A DNA stretch of 64,000 bases from Alitiscatomonas aceti (GCF_025567195.1 NZ_JAOQJF010000017.1:1-64000); one strand, 5' to 3'; positions 23,922 through 33,258 are shown, counted from the stretch's first letter. Notes: generated by a model not told the origin, from the letters alone. Program-made: numbers and translations.

Positions 23922-25148
23922 ATGAGGATCAGAAAAGCATACATACGGACGTTGACGGCGCTCCTGGCCCTGGCGCTCTGGCTGTGGCCCATCCAGACAG
24001 AGGCGGTCCAGGCTCCGGGGGAGGAGGCTCCTGCGCCTTTGGAGCTGAGGGCCCGGGCGGCAGTGCTCATGGATGGGGATACGGGAAGGATCCTGTATGG
24101 AAAAAACCAGGACCAGACCCTCCCCATGGCCAGCACCACCAAGATCATGACGTGCATCCTGGCTCTGGAAAACGCTTCCCTGGACGATGTGGTGGAGGTG
24201 TCCTCCTATGCAGCATCCATGCCGGATGTGCAGTTAAATATCCGGGAGGGGGAACAGTACCGGCTGGGGGATCTTTTGTATTCCCTGATGCTGGAATCCC
24301 ACAACGACACAGCGGCGGCCATTGCAGAGCATGTGGCCGGGACCAGGGAGGCCTTTGCGGACATGATGAACCAGAAGGCCAGGGACATCGGCTGCCGGGA
24401 TACCTTTTTCATCACGCCCAACGGTCTGGATGCAGAGGACCCGGATACCGGCCGCATCCACAGCACCACGGCAGCGGAGCTGGCAGGGATCCTCAGGTAC
24501 TGTCTGTTCCAGTCTCCGGAGCGGGAGGGGTTTTTACGGGTGACCCGGGCGCCGTCCCACGCCTTTTCAGACGTCTCCGGGACCAGGACCTTTTCCTGCG
24601 TCAATCATAATGCCCTGCTGACCACCACGAAGGGGGCCATTTCCGGGAAGACCGGCTTCACAGCCGGGGCCGGCTACTGCTACGTGGGAGCCGTAAAAAA
24701 GGGGGAGAAAACGTTCATCGCAGCGCTCCTGGGCTGCGGATGGCCGCCCCACAGAACATACAAATGGGAGGACATGGGAAGGCTTCTGGCCTTTGGGGAT
24801 GAAAACTATGATTTTTATGAACTATTAAAGGAAACACCGGAGCTTCCTCCCATACCTGTAAAAAACGGGATCGGGAGCCAGACCGGGCTTACGGTGGGAT
24901 ACCCGGAGCCGGCTTCCCTAAAAATACTGATGAACCAGAACGAGCCGGTGACCATAAAAAAGAAGGTGGCAAAGGAGCTTACGGCTCCGGTGGCAGCCGG
25001 AATGGCAGTGGGCCAGGTGGATTACTATGTGGGGGAAGATCTGGTGGCCAGCTTTCCTGTGACAGCCTCAGAGACGGTGGGAAAATGGGATCTGGAATTT
25101 TGTGTGAAAACCCTTTTAAATGGATTTTTATTCTGTTATAATGGATGA
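23922..25148 (+). CDS. dacF: D-alanyl-D-alanine carboxypeptidase (penicillin-binding protein, DacF type)
   Basis: This serine peptidase trims the terminal D-Ala of peptidoglycan pentapeptides. From ATG 23922 (GAAGGATAT upstream) the 408-residue protein has a signal peptide (about 1-30). The SxxK nucleophile motif is in 'MASTTKIMTC', the SxN motif in 'LESHNDTAAAI' and KTG in 'AISGKTGFTAGAGYCY'. A C-terminal beta-domain (about 300-380) and a final hydrophobic/amphipathic helix for membrane attachment follow, the normal PBP5/DacF layout. Its stop overlaps an ATG of the HD gene frame, but I place that gene's start further downstream. Confidence 0.92.
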   Translation: MRIRKAYIRTLTALLALALWLWPIQTEAVQAPGEEAPAPLELRARAAVLMDGDTGRILYGKNQDQTLPMASTTKIMTCILALENASLDDVVEVSSYAASMPDVQLNIREGEQYRLGDLLYSLMLESHNDTAAAIAEHVAGTREAFADMMNQKARDIGCRDTFFITPNGLDAEDPDTGRIHSTTAAELAGILRYCLFQSPEREGFLRVTRAPSHAFSDVSGTRTFSCVNHNALLTTTKGAISGKTGFTAGAGYCYVGAVKKGEKTFIAALLGCGWPPHRTYKWEDMGRLLAFGDENYDFYELLKETPELPPIPVKNGIGSQTGLTVGYPEPASLKILMNQNEPVTIKKKVAKELTAPVAAGMAVGQVDYYVGEDLVASFPVTASETVGKWDLEFCVKTLLNGFLFCYNG

Positions 25149-25177
25149 AGTTTTATCAGATGAAGGAGGCAGAATAC

Positions 25178-25780
25178 ATGAAGACTGCGCTTACAAGAGA
25201 AAAAGCCATCGGACTTTTAAGAGAATACAATAAGGAGCCGTTCCATGTGCTTCACGGGCTGACCGTGGGAGGCGTTTTAAAATGGTACGCCAGAGAGCTG
25301 GGCTATGGGGATGAGGCGGACTTCTGGGAGATCTGCGGGATCCTCCACGACATCGATTTTGAGCAGTATCCGGAGGAGCACTGCCTGGCAGCTCCCAGGC
25401 TTTTAAGGGAAGGCGGAGCAGAGGAGGAAGTGATCCATGCGGTCTGCAGCCACTGCTACGGCCACCATCCGGAGATCACTGCCAGCCCGGATCATGAAAT
25501 GGAAAAGGTCCTTTATGCGGCCGATGAGCTGACGGGCCTCATCGGAGCGGCTGCAAAGATGCGTCCGTCCAGAAGCTGCCAGGATATGGAGGTCTCCAGC
25601 CTGAAGAAGAAATTCAAGGATAAGCGGTTTGCGGCGGGCTGCTCCCGGGACATCATCGCCCAGGGTGCAGAGCAGCTGGGCTGGGATCTGGCAGAGCTGA
25701 TGGAGCGGACGATCCTGGCCATGCGCTCCTGTGAGGAGTCTGTGCAGGCAGAAATGGAAGCCATGGGCCTGGAAGCGTAA
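25178..25780 (+). CDS. HD-domain hydrolase
   Basis: The frame is open from 25145, but AAGGAGG precedes ATG 25178, giving 200 residues. The HD metal site shows as 'HGLTVGGVLKWYARELG', 'ICGILHDIDFEQYPEEH' (the His-Asp pair) and later 'HAVCSHCYGHHPE'. Proteins of this short type are common in clostridia and are annotated only as HD-family phosphohydrolases. The natural substrate is unknown. It is probably read through from dacF. Confidence 0.85.
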   Translation: MKTALTREKAIGLLREYNKEPFHVLHGLTVGGVLKWYARELGYGDEADFWEICGILHDIDFEQYPEEHCLAAPRLLREGGAEEEVIHAVCSHCYGHHPEITASPDHEMEKVLYAADELTGLIGAAAKMRPSRSCQDMEVSSLKKKFKDKRFAAGCSRDIIAQGAEQLGWDLAELMERTILAMRSCEESVQAEMEAMGLEA

Positions 25781-25807
25781 AAGAGAGGAGCAGCCGGGGA
25801 TAAGATC

Positions 25808-26170
25808 CTAAGGGGCTCCCATGACCCGGGCGGTCATCCGGTTGGGAAGACATACGATCATCTCTCCCTCCTGGCTGACCTGTCCCTGGTCCATACAGAT
25901 CTTATCGGGGCAGGAGGCTTCGGTGACCCAGGCTTTTCCGTCCCGGATCACAAAGACATTGACGCCGCCCTGGTCATTTTTTACCGTGTATTCCTGGTCC
26001 TTATGAAGCTCCAGGGTCTCCACCACGGTCCCGTCCACAGAAATTTCCAGGAACGCTGCCGGTCCGGAGTGGAAGGCCCGGTTCACGAGAAAGAAAAGGA
26101 GCGCTGTAAGGAGTACGGCTCCGGTCAGGAAAAGCTCCCGTTTCCCTGCCTGTCTGTTTTTCTGGTCCAT
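25808..26170 (-). CDS. NusG domain II membrane protein
   Basis: The 120-residue protein has an N-terminal membrane helix (about 12-30). It is followed by a beta-barrel NusG-II domain with the conserved 'VNVFVIRDGKAWVTEASCPDKICMD'-region cysteine pair (written here in part: 'EASCPDKICMD') and 'GEMIVCLPNRM'. Despite the domain name it is not the transcription factor NusG. Such proteins accompany ApbE and Gx-transporter genes and are thought to help electron-transfer or quinone-linked membrane complexes. It is co-directional with apbE, five bases downstream, so they form an operon. Confidence 0.87.
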   Translation of the reverse strand: MDQKNRQAGKRELFLTGAVLLTALLFFLVNRAFHSGPAAFLEISVDGTVVETLELHKDQEYTVKNDQGGVNVFVIRDGKAWVTEASCPDKICMDQGQVSQEGEMIVCLPNRMTARVMGAP

Positions 26171-26175
26171 AGGAT

Positions 26176-27213
26176 CTAATCCTTTCGTAAAAATTTTTCC
26201 ATTCCGTCGGAATAGTGGATCTGATAATCCTCATCAATGAAGCAGGCATACACGCCGTCCATGGATTCCACCAGCTCCATGCCTCTGGAGAGTCCCAGGG
26301 AAAAGCAGGTGGTGGAGAGGGCGTCTCCGTCTACGGACCGCTCCGACAGGATCGTCACTGAGATCAGGCCGTTGTCATAGGGATAGCCGGTGGAGGGATC
26401 CAGGATATGGTGGTAATTTTTTCCGTCCTCCACGAAATGGCGCTCGTAAACGCCGGAGGCCACTACGGAAAGGTCAGAGACCTCCACCTGGGCAAAGGTC
26501 TCGTTCCGGTCCGCAAAGGGCTTCTGGAGCCCCACGGTAAACGGCGTGCCGTCGGGCCGGCTTCCCACGCAGAGGACGTTCCCTCCCAGGTTGATCATGG
26601 CGCTTTCCACGCCGGAGTCCAGGAGATACGCTTTCAGCTGATCGGCAATGTAGCCCTTGGCGATGGCGCCCAGATCGATGGAGGTGCCGGGATCCAGGAA
26701 GGTCAGGGTGCTCCGGGTCCCGTCCAGCCGGAGCTTTTTATAGTCCACCTTTTTCCGGGCCTCCTCAATGGCCTCCGCCGGAGGGACCGACGGGGACGTC
26801 CCGCTGAAATTCCAGAGGGAGCTTAAGGGCTCGGTGGTGATATCAAAGGCCCCGCCGGAACGTTCACAGTAATAGAGGGCTGTGGCCAGGAGATCCGTCA
26901 TGTCGTCAGACAGGGGATACGTTCCCGTGGCGTCCTCCCGGTGGTTCAGCCGGTACACCTCGCTTCCGGACAGAGTGCGGCTGAAACGGTTTTCGTATTC
27001 CCGGCAGAGGGCCATGGCTCCGTCCAGGATGGACTCGTCCCTGGAATCGTAGATGGCGATATCCACAAAGGTATTCAGGAGAAAATCGGAGCGGTGGATG
27101 GGAACGTCTGCCGGAGAGCCGCCCGGCGGCTTTATAAAGCAGAGGGCCGCCAGAAGGATGGCAGCCCCCAGCACAGGCACCAGATGGGGGAACCTTTTCA
27201 TAAAAGATACCAT
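26176..27213 (-). CDS. apbE: FAD:protein FMN transferase (ApbE)
   Basis: This enzyme attaches FMN covalently to threonine or serine of target flavoproteins such as RnfG/NqrC, using FAD. The 345 residues include an N-terminal hydrophobic anchor (about 10-28). Family marks are 'SIDLGAIAKGYIADQLKAYL', 'SAMINLGGNVLCVGSRPDG' and the Mg/FAD region 'HHILDPSTGYPYDNGLISVT' with 'DGDALSTTCFSLG'. M5 (27201) may be the true start, since a perfect minus-strand TATAAT (plus 27221-27226) would otherwise leave a leaderless message. No rnf genes are in the window, so its flavoprotein target lies elsewhere. Confidence 0.92.
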   Translation of the reverse strand: MVSFMKRFPHLVPVLGAAILLAALCFIKPPGGSPADVPIHRSDFLLNTFVDIAIYDSRDESILDGAMALCREYENRFSRTLSGSEVYRLNHREDATGTYPLSDDMTDLLATALYYCERSGGAFDITTEPLSSLWNFSGTSPSVPPAEAIEEARKKVDYKKLRLDGTRSTLTFLDPGTSIDLGAIAKGYIADQLKAYLLDSGVESAMINLGGNVLCVGSRPDGTPFTVGLQKPFADRNETFAQVEVSDLSVVASGVYERHFVEDGKNYHHILDPSTGYPYDNGLISVTILSERSVDGDALSTTCFSLGLSRGMELVESMDGVYACFIDEDYQIHYSDGMEKFLRKD

Positions 27214-27292
27214 TCTTTCTATTATAGATTTGGAACAGGTCTCATTCTAGCAAATGGGTCATGCAAAGTCAAGACGGGAGGAGCAGGGGAGA

Positions 27293-27814
27293 TTGAAGAA
27301 AAATACGTCAGAAAGAACGGAGCGGGCGGCTCTTTACGGGCTTCTCACTGCCCTGGCCATGGTCCTGGGCTTCGTGGAGAGCCTGATCCCCATTCCGTTC
27401 CCGGTGCCGGGGATCCGCCTGGGACTTGCCAATCTGGTGACGGTGGCCGGGCTTTACCTGGTGGGGATCCGGGGAACGGCGGCGGTGACGGTGCTCCGCA
27501 TCGTTCTCACGGGCCTTTCCTTTGGAAATCCGTACAGTATGGCCTATGGCCTTTCGGGAAGCCTTCTAAGCCTGCTGGTCATGGGGGCAGCGAAAAAACG
27601 GCAGTGGTTCTCTCCAGTGGGAATCAGCATCCTGGGGGGCATTGCCCATAATGTGGGACAGGTCTCCTTTGCGGCTTTTATCGTCCGTACAGCAGGCGTT
27701 TTTTATTATCTGCCGGCGCTCCTGGCCGCCGGCTGTGCGGCCGGAGCCGTCATCGGCGTGGTGGGCGGGATCCTGGCAGACCGGATCTCCCAATTTATGA
27801 AAAACCGGAATTAA
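27293..27814 (+). CDS. Gx transporter family / heptaprenyl diphosphate synthase component I
   Basis: The 173-residue membrane protein has about five helices, with 'LYGLLTALAMVLGFVES' and 'PGIRLGLANLVTVAGLYLVG' typical of the family annotated as Gx transporter or HepS-I-like. I favour the TTG at 27293 (GGGAGGAG upstream) over ATG 27254, which lacks a ribosome site. It is divergent from the apbE/NusG-II pair. These three genes recur together in clostridia beside Rnf or quinone-like functions. The function is probably substrate-binding S-component-like or isoprenoid-linked, not settled. Confidence 0.8.
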   Translation: MKKNTSERTERAALYGLLTALAMVLGFVESLIPIPFPVPGIRLGLANLVTVAGLYLVGIRGTAAVTVLRIVLTGLSFGNPYSMAYGLSGSLLSLLVMGAAKKRQWFSPVGISILGGIAHNVGQVSFAAFIVRTAGVFYYLPALLAAGCAAGAVIGVVGGILADRISQFMKNRN

Positions 27815-27817
27815 CGA

Positions 27818-27846
27818 TTGTATTGTCTGCCGGGAACAGCTATAAT
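27818..27846 (+). promoter_or_regulatory. Candidate galT promoter
   Basis: A perfect TATAAT (27841-27846) lies 17 bases after TTGTAT (27818-27823), 35 bases before the galT start. The -35 box is weak, which may reflect regulated expression. Confidence 0.5.
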
Positions 27847-27880
27847 TAAAGAGATAAAATTTTTACGGGGAGCGGAAGTT

Positions 27881-29386
27881 ATGAAAATGATCAGTGAAGC
27901 AGTCCGGGATCTGGTGCAGTACGGCCTGGATACAGGACTTTTAGATGAAGAGGACAGATATTACGCCAGGAACCAGATCTTAAGCCTTCTGGGCCTTACC
28001 GAATATGAGGAGCCGGAAGAGCCGGAAAAAAAACGCAGTCTGGAGGATATCCTGAAGACGCTTCTGGACTATGCGGCAGAGAACGGCCTCCTGGAGCATG
28101 ACAGTGTGACCTACCGGGATCTTTTTGATACGAAGCTGATGAACTGCCTGATGCCCAGGCCCAGCGAGGTATCAAAACGGTTCAGAGAGCTTTATGAGGC
28201 AGATCCAGAGGCAGCCACCAGGTATTTTTATAAGCTGAGCCAGGATTCCGACTATATCCGGAGATACCGGGTATGTAAGGATATGAAGTGGGTGGCAGAT
28301 ACGGAATATGGAGCCCTGGACGTGACTGTAAACCTTTCCAAGCCGGAAAAGGATCCCAGGGCCATTGCCGCCGCCAAGCTGGCAAAGCAGAGCGGATATC
28401 CCAAATGCCTTTTATGCGTGGAGAACGTGGGCTATGCCGGGCGGGCAGACCATCCGGCCCGGGACAACCACCGGATCATCTCCCTGACCATGGGCGGAGA
28501 GGAGTTCGGCTTCCAGTATTCTCCCTATGTGTATTATAATGAGCACTGCATCGTGTTCAATCAGAAGCATGTGCCCATGAAGATCGACAGGAGCACCTTT
28601 GTGAAGCTGTTTGATTTTGTAAAGCAGTTCCCCCATTATTTCCTGGGCTCCAACGCCGACCTTCCCATCGTGGGAGGCTCCATCCTGACCCATGACCATT
28701 TCCAGGGAGGCTGCTATGAGTTTGCCATGGCCAAGGCCCCGATGGAAAAGGAACTGGAGTTTAAGGGCTTTGAGGACGTGAAGGCAGGGATCGTCAAGTG
28801 GCCCATGTCCGTGATCCGCTTAAACGGGACGGACAGCGGGCGGATCGTGGACCTGGCGGATAAGATCCTAAAGGCATGGCGCGGGTATACGGATGAGGCG
28901 GCCTTTATCTTTGCAGAGACAGACGGAGAGCCCCACAATACGATCACTCCCATTGCCCGGATGCGGGACGGCCGGTTTGAGATGGACCTGGTGCTGAGGA
29001 ACAATATCACTACAAAAGAGCATCCCCTGGGCGTTTACCATCCCCATGAAAAGCTGCATCACATCAAAAAAGAGAACATCGGCCTCATCGAGGTCATGGG
29101 ACTGGCAGTGCTCCCGGCCCGGTTAAAGGAGGAGCTGGCCCTTCTGGCTGGCTATATGACGGAAGGAAAGGATATCCGCAGCAGCGAGACCATTGCGAAG
29201 CACGCCGACTGGGTAGAGGAGTTCCTTCCGAAATATAAAACGGTAACAGAAGAGAATGTGATGGATATTTTAAAGACCGAGGTAGGACGCGTATTTGCAG
29301 AGGTCCTGGAGGACGCCGGCGTTTATAAGCGGACCGGAGAGGGAAGAGCCGCGTTCCTGCGCTTTACGGATTCGGTGAACGGCTGA
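27881..29386 (+). CDS. galT: UDP-glucose--hexose-1-phosphate uridylyltransferase, type 2
   Basis: This Leloir pathway enzyme exchanges UMP between UDP-glucose and galactose 1-phosphate. Type 2 GalT of Firmicutes is about 500 residues, and from ATG 27881 (GGGGAGCGGAAG upstream) the protein has 501. The nucleotidyl-transfer region is in 'LPIVGGSILTHDHFQGGCYE' with its histidines. 'CLLCVENVGYAGRADHPARD' and 'EPHNTITPIARMR' are further family marks. Neither galK nor galE is adjacent, so the gene is separated from the rest of the pathway. Confidence 0.95.
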   Translation: MKMISEAVRDLVQYGLDTGLLDEEDRYYARNQILSLLGLTEYEEPEEPEKKRSLEDILKTLLDYAAENGLLEHDSVTYRDLFDTKLMNCLMPRPSEVSKRFRELYEADPEAATRYFYKLSQDSDYIRRYRVCKDMKWVADTEYGALDVTVNLSKPEKDPRAIAAAKLAKQSGYPKCLLCVENVGYAGRADHPARDNHRIISLTMGGEEFGFQYSPYVYYNEHCIVFNQKHVPMKIDRSTFVKLFDFVKQFPHYFLGSNADLPIVGGSILTHDHFQGGCYEFAMAKAPMEKELEFKGFEDVKAGIVKWPMSVIRLNGTDSGRIVDLADKILKAWRGYTDEAAFIFAETDGEPHNTITPIARMRDGRFEMDLVLRNNITTKEHPLGVYHPHEKLHHIKKENIGLIEVMGLAVLPARLKEELALLAGYMTEGKDIRSSETIAKHADWVEEFLPKYKTVTEENVMDILKTEVGRVFAEVLEDAGVYKRTGEGRAAFLRFTDSVNG

Positions 29387-29515
29387 TTTTTGTCAAAATC
29401 CTTAACATTTCCATAAGAAAATGGGAACTGCTCGCCAACAGGAAGAAATTGTGATATATTATCTGTGAGGCGGCGTAGCCCTGCGCCGTTTCGCAGAAAG
29501 GATAAGGAGAACCAT

Positions 29516-29941
29516 ATGCTGAACGAAGAAAAGATCCGGATCATGACAGGGATCGCCATGTTTGAAAAAAAGGCCGGGAGGGACATCCTTCCTGCCAGCC
29601 GGTATTTTAAGAGCGATTATGTCGGAGGCCGTATGATCCGCTCCTTCATTTTTTACACGTTTTCCAGTATGCTGTGCCTGGCCCTCTGGGTCCTTTATCA
29701 GATGGAGGACATTATGAGCACCATGGATGTGACCGCGCTCCTGGCGTCGGCAAAGCATGTGGCCTTATTCTATGCCGCCGGGCTTCTGGTCTATCTGGCT
29801 GTCACTTACTGGATCTATTCCCGACGGTATGAGCGTGCCAGCAAAGGCATGAAGATCTATCAGGCCAAGCTGCGCCGTCTGGAGAAAAAATATGAAGCTC
29901 CCTCTGTACAGGGAGAAAATGAGGAGGAACGGCGCGTATGA
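29516..29941 (+). CDS. Two-helix membrane protein of unknown function
   Basis: ATG 29516 (AAGGAG upstream) gives 141 residues. The cytoplasmic N-terminus (about 1-42) leads to two membrane segments (about 43-65 and 80-102). A basic coiled C-terminal part follows ('YERASKGMKIYQAKLRRLEK'). The stop overlaps the next start as ATGA. This protein and the next sit immediately before cdaA, so they may be co-expressed with the c-di-AMP cyclase. I do not recognise the family. Confidence 0.7.
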   Translation: MLNEEKIRIMTGIAMFEKKAGRDILPASRYFKSDYVGGRMIRSFIFYTFSSMLCLALWVLYQMEDIMSTMDVTALLASAKHVALFYAAGLLVYLAVTYWIYSRRYERASKGMKIYQAKLRRLEKKYEAPSVQGENEEERRV

Positions 29942-30891
29942 TGGGCCTTTTGGTATTTAAAGAAAAATTAAAGCAGCTATATGGAAAATACAACCGGTAC
30001 ATGATCCCGGCAGTGAAGTTCCTGCTGGGGGCTTCGTCCTTCTTTCTGATCAGCTCCAACGTGGGCTTCATGGCCAGGCTTAAGAATCCCCTGGTGCCGG
30101 TGGTGATGGGACTGGTGGCGGCAGTGGTGCCCTGCGGAGTCACAGCATTTTTCGCCGGCTGCTTTCTGATCGCCCACGTTTCCCAGGTATCCCTGGAGGC
30201 GGCGCTGATCATTGCCGTATTTATGCTGGTGGTCATGATGCTCTATTATGGCTTCCGTCCGGGAGACGGCTACCTCCTGCTTTTGACGCCCATGATGTTT
30301 TTCTTAAGGGTCCCCTATGTGATCCCTCTGTTCGTGGGCCTTTCCGGCAGCCTGGTATCCATTGTCCCTGTGAGCTGCGGCGTATGCATTTATTACATTA
30401 TGATGTATCTGAAGCAGAACGCCGGCGTGCTGGCGGGAAGCTCCATGTCAGAAATGGCGGAGCGCTTCATCGTCATTGTCCAGAGCCTCTTCGGGAACCA
30501 GCTGATGTGGGTCATGGCAGCGGCTTTTGCGGCCGGTGTGCTGGTGGTGTTCCTGATCAGGAACCTGTCGGTGGATTATTCCTGGTCCATTGCCATCATC
30601 GCCGGAGTGATCACCCAGCTGGTGGTGATCTTCATCGGGGACTTTTATTTTAACCTGCCGGTCGCCATCGGTCCCATGATCCTGGGGATCCTGGTGTCTG
30701 TGGTCCTGGCTCTGGTCTACCAGTTTTTCGTGTTTGCGGTGGATTACACCAGGACGGAATATTTACAGTATCAGGACGACGACTACTATTATTATGTGAA
30801 GGCGGTGCCGAAGATCACCGTCTCCCAGCCGGATGTGAAGGTACACCGGATCTCTTCGAGAAAATCTTCCAGACACGAAAAATCCAATTAA
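29938..30891 (+). CDS. Multi-pass membrane protein before cdaA, unknown function
   Basis: The 317-residue protein has about eight or nine hydrophobic segments, including 'FLLGASSFFLISSNVGFM', 'VVMGLVAAVVPCGVTAFF' and 'MFFLRVPYVIPLFVGLSGSL'. A Tyr/Asp-rich cytoplasmic tail ('EYLQYQDDDYYYYVKA') and a basic end follow. Family not recognised. The architecture is of a transporter or permease-like protein without an ATPase partner. It is coupled to the previous gene and lies 29 bases before cdaA. This placement is worth noting, because c-di-AMP controls potassium and osmolyte transport. Confidence 0.7.
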   Translation: MMGLLVFKEKLKQLYGKYNRYMIPAVKFLLGASSFFLISSNVGFMARLKNPLVPVVMGLVAAVVPCGVTAFFAGCFLIAHVSQVSLEAALIIAVFMLVVMMLYYGFRPGDGYLLLLTPMMFFLRVPYVIPLFVGLSGSLVSIVPVSCGVCIYYIMMYLKQNAGVLAGSSMSEMAERFIVIVQSLFGNQLMWVMAAAFAAGVLVVFLIRNLSVDYSWSIAIIAGVITQLVVIFIGDFYFNLPVAIGPMILGILVSVVLALVYQFFVFAVDYTRTEYLQYQDDDYYYYVKAVPKITVSQPDVKVHRISSRKSSRHEKSN

Positions 30892-30920
30892 ACAAATAAA
30901 ACTGGGATGGAGGTGAAAGT

Positions 30921-31790
30921 ATGACAGAATTTCTTGGACGCATATATTCCTGGCTGGCGTTCATACCAAAGATCACTCTGGGAAACCTGTTTGAAATTCT
31001 GATTATCTCTTTCCTTATATACGAGATTCTGATCTGGGTCCAGAATACCAGGGCCTGGGTGCTGTTGAAGGGCGGCCTGATGATCCTGGCCTTTTACCTG
31101 GGAGCGTCCCTTCTCCGGTTAAATACCATTACCTGGATGATCAACCATATGGGCCAGTTAGCCCTGATCGCTCTTCTGATCATCTTCCAGCCGGAGCTTC
31201 GGAAGGCCCTGGAGCAGCTGGGAAGCAAAAATATCATCACCGAGCTGTTTTCCTCCGAGGATGTGAGAGGACCGGAGGGCTATACGGACAAGACCGTCAA
31301 CGAGATCGTCCGGGCTGCCTATGAGATGGGAAAGGTAAAGACGGGAGCGCTGATCGTCATTGAGAGGGAAACGCTCCTTTCGGAGATCGAGAGGACCGGG
31401 ATCGAGGTGGACGGCATCGTCACCAGCCAGCTTCTGATCAATATCTTTGAACATAATACGCCGCTGCACGACGGTGCGGTGATCATCCGGGGAAACCGGG
31501 TGACGGCGGCCACCTGTTATCTGCCGCTGTCGGATAATCTGAGCATCAGCAAGGACCTGGGGACCCGTCACCGTGCGGCCCTGGGGATCAGCGAGACCTC
31601 GGACAGCCTGACGGTGGTGGTGTCTGAGGAGACAGGCCGCGTGTCCCTGGCCCGTGACGGACAGCTCACAAGGATCAGCGATCAGGAAACCCTGCGCCAG
31701 GCCATTTCCGTGGAAAAGGGAGAGGATACAGGGGCAGGACGGTTCCGGTTATGGAAGGGAAGACATAAAAATGAAAGAAAAGCAGAATAA
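30921..31790 (+). CDS. cdaA: Diadenylate cyclase, membrane type
   Basis: CdaA joins two ATP molecules into cyclic di-AMP, the second messenger of osmotic and wall homeostasis in Firmicutes. The 289 residues have three N-terminal membrane helices (about 12-82) and then the DAC domain. The catalytic motifs are 'HDGAVIIRGNRV' (DGA) and 'GTRHRAALGISE' (RHR). GGAGGTG precedes the ATG at 30921. The coding frame overlaps the start of cdaR by 20 bases, the conserved cdaA-cdaR arrangement. glmM is not adjacent. Confidence 0.96.
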   Translation: MTEFLGRIYSWLAFIPKITLGNLFEILIISFLIYEILIWVQNTRAWVLLKGGLMILAFYLGASLLRLNTITWMINHMGQLALIALLIIFQPELRKALEQLGSKNIITELFSSEDVRGPEGYTDKTVNEIVRAAYEMGKVKTGALIVIERETLLSEIERTGIEVDGIVTSQLLINIFEHNTPLHDGAVIIRGNRVTAATCYLPLSDNLSISKDLGTRHRAALGISETSDSLTVVVSEETGRVSLARDGQLTRISDQETLRQAISVEKGEDTGAGRFRLWKGRHKNERKAE

Positions 31791-33219
31791 GCGCTGGGGA
31801 CTGAAGCTTTTGTCGGTCTTATGTGCCTTTCTGGTCTGGCTGGGCGTCGTCAACGTGGCCGATCCGGTGATGACCAGCACGGTGGAAGTGCCGGTGGAGA
31901 TCGTCAACGGAGAAGTACTGGAAGCCAGCGGCTTAACGTATGAGATCATAGGAAAAAAGACGACCACCGTGTCGTATGAGGTAAAAACGACCAATGCCCA
32001 CCGGATCCGTCCGGCAGACTTCAGAGCCTATGCGGATATGACGGATCTCTGGTCTGTTACAGGCTCCATCCCTGTAAAGGTGGAGGTGCTGAACCACAGC
32101 GAATACCTGCTGTCAGCCCCCGTGAGCCGGGTATCCACCATCAAGATCGAGACGGAGCCCTTACAGAAGAAGCGGTTCGATATCAACGTTTCTTACGCGG
32201 GAGACCTGGAGGAAGGATACGAAGCGGGAGACGTGGTGCTTTCTCCGGACCATTTATATGTGGAGGGGCCGGAATCCACTATCGGCCAGATCAGCAGCGT
32301 GGGGATCGAGATCTCCCTGGACGGCCTGACCATGGACGCAGAGGGGACGGCATCCCCGCAGTTCTACGACGCCAATGGCAATAAGATCGTTCTGGACCAG
32401 CGGGTGGAGGTGGACTGTGAATCGGTATCCTACTCGATGCCGGTCCTCAAGGTAAAGAGCCTGCTGCTGGATTTCGAGGTTTCCGGGCAGGTGGCCGACG
32501 GCTATCGGTTCACGGGCGTGGAATGTGATGTGAAGAACGTTCCTGTCATCGGCCTGAAATCGGTGCTGGCTTCCTTAAATACCATTACGATCCCCGGTGA
32601 AAGCCTGAACCTGGACGGAGCCAGGACCAATATGGTGCGGACCATCGACATCAACAAGTATCTGCCGGTGGGAGTTTCCCTGGCCGGTACGGGCCGCCAC
32701 GAGATCAACGTGACCCTGACTGTGGAGCAGTTAAAGGAGCGCGTTTATACGGTGGAGGTCAACGACGCCTCCTTTACGGGAGAAAACGACGATTACATCT
32801 ACCGGGCGGAGCCGGATACAGTGAATATCCGTATCGAGGCCCTGGCTGAGGAGCTGGACAGCCTTACGCTGGATTCCTCGGACATCCAGGTGGACGTTTC
32901 CTCCATGGGCGAGGGGATCCATGAGGCGAAGGTGGGGCTGAAGCTGGATCTGGACCGGGTATACAGGGTCCTGAATATCTCCTCCTGCAGCATCCAGGTG
33001 ATGAAGGTGCCCGAGGCAACGGAGAGCGCGCCTTCAGCCGGGACGGCGGAAGAGACCACGGCGGAGACCAGTACGGGAGCCGGTGAAACAGACGACGCTT
33101 CCGGAGCCCAGGATGGAACGGAGGTATCCGGGACAGCCGCCTCCCATGAGACGGAGGAGAGCCGCCGCGCAGAGGTCCATCCGGCGGAGGAATCCTCTTC
33201 TGCGCAGGAAAACCGGTAA
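31771..33219 (+). CDS. cdaR: YbbR-domain regulator of diadenylate cyclase
   Basis: CdaR is an extracytoplasmic protein with one N-terminal membrane helix (about 10-32, 'LLSVLCAFLVWLGVVNV') and several YbbR repeats (about 45-430). It binds and modulates CdaA. The true start is ATG 31771, inside cdaA. Repeats are visible through recurring 'VEVPVEIVN'-, 'ISLDG'- and 'VTLTVEQ'-like strands. The last ~55 residues are a Thr/Ser/Glu/Ala-rich low-complexity tail, longer than in the Bacillus protein and possibly a wall-spanning spacer. Confidence 0.93.
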   Translation: MKEKQNKRWGLKLLSVLCAFLVWLGVVNVADPVMTSTVEVPVEIVNGEVLEASGLTYEIIGKKTTTVSYEVKTTNAHRIRPADFRAYADMTDLWSVTGSIPVKVEVLNHSEYLLSAPVSRVSTIKIETEPLQKKRFDINVSYAGDLEEGYEAGDVVLSPDHLYVEGPESTIGQISSVGIEISLDGLTMDAEGTASPQFYDANGNKIVLDQRVEVDCESVSYSMPVLKVKSLLLDFEVSGQVADGYRFTGVECDVKNVPVIGLKSVLASLNTITIPGESLNLDGARTNMVRTIDINKYLPVGVSLAGTGRHEINVTLTVEQLKERVYTVEVNDASFTGENDDYIYRAEPDTVNIRIEALAEELDSLTLDSSDIQVDVSSMGEGIHEAKVGLKLDLDRVYRVLNISSCSIQVMKVPEATESAPSAGTAEETTAETSTGAGETDDASGAQDGTEVSGTAASHETEESRRAEVHPAEESSSAQENR

Positions 33220-33258
33220 AGACACGGCATCTTATGAAAAATGGAGTATAGTTACAAT

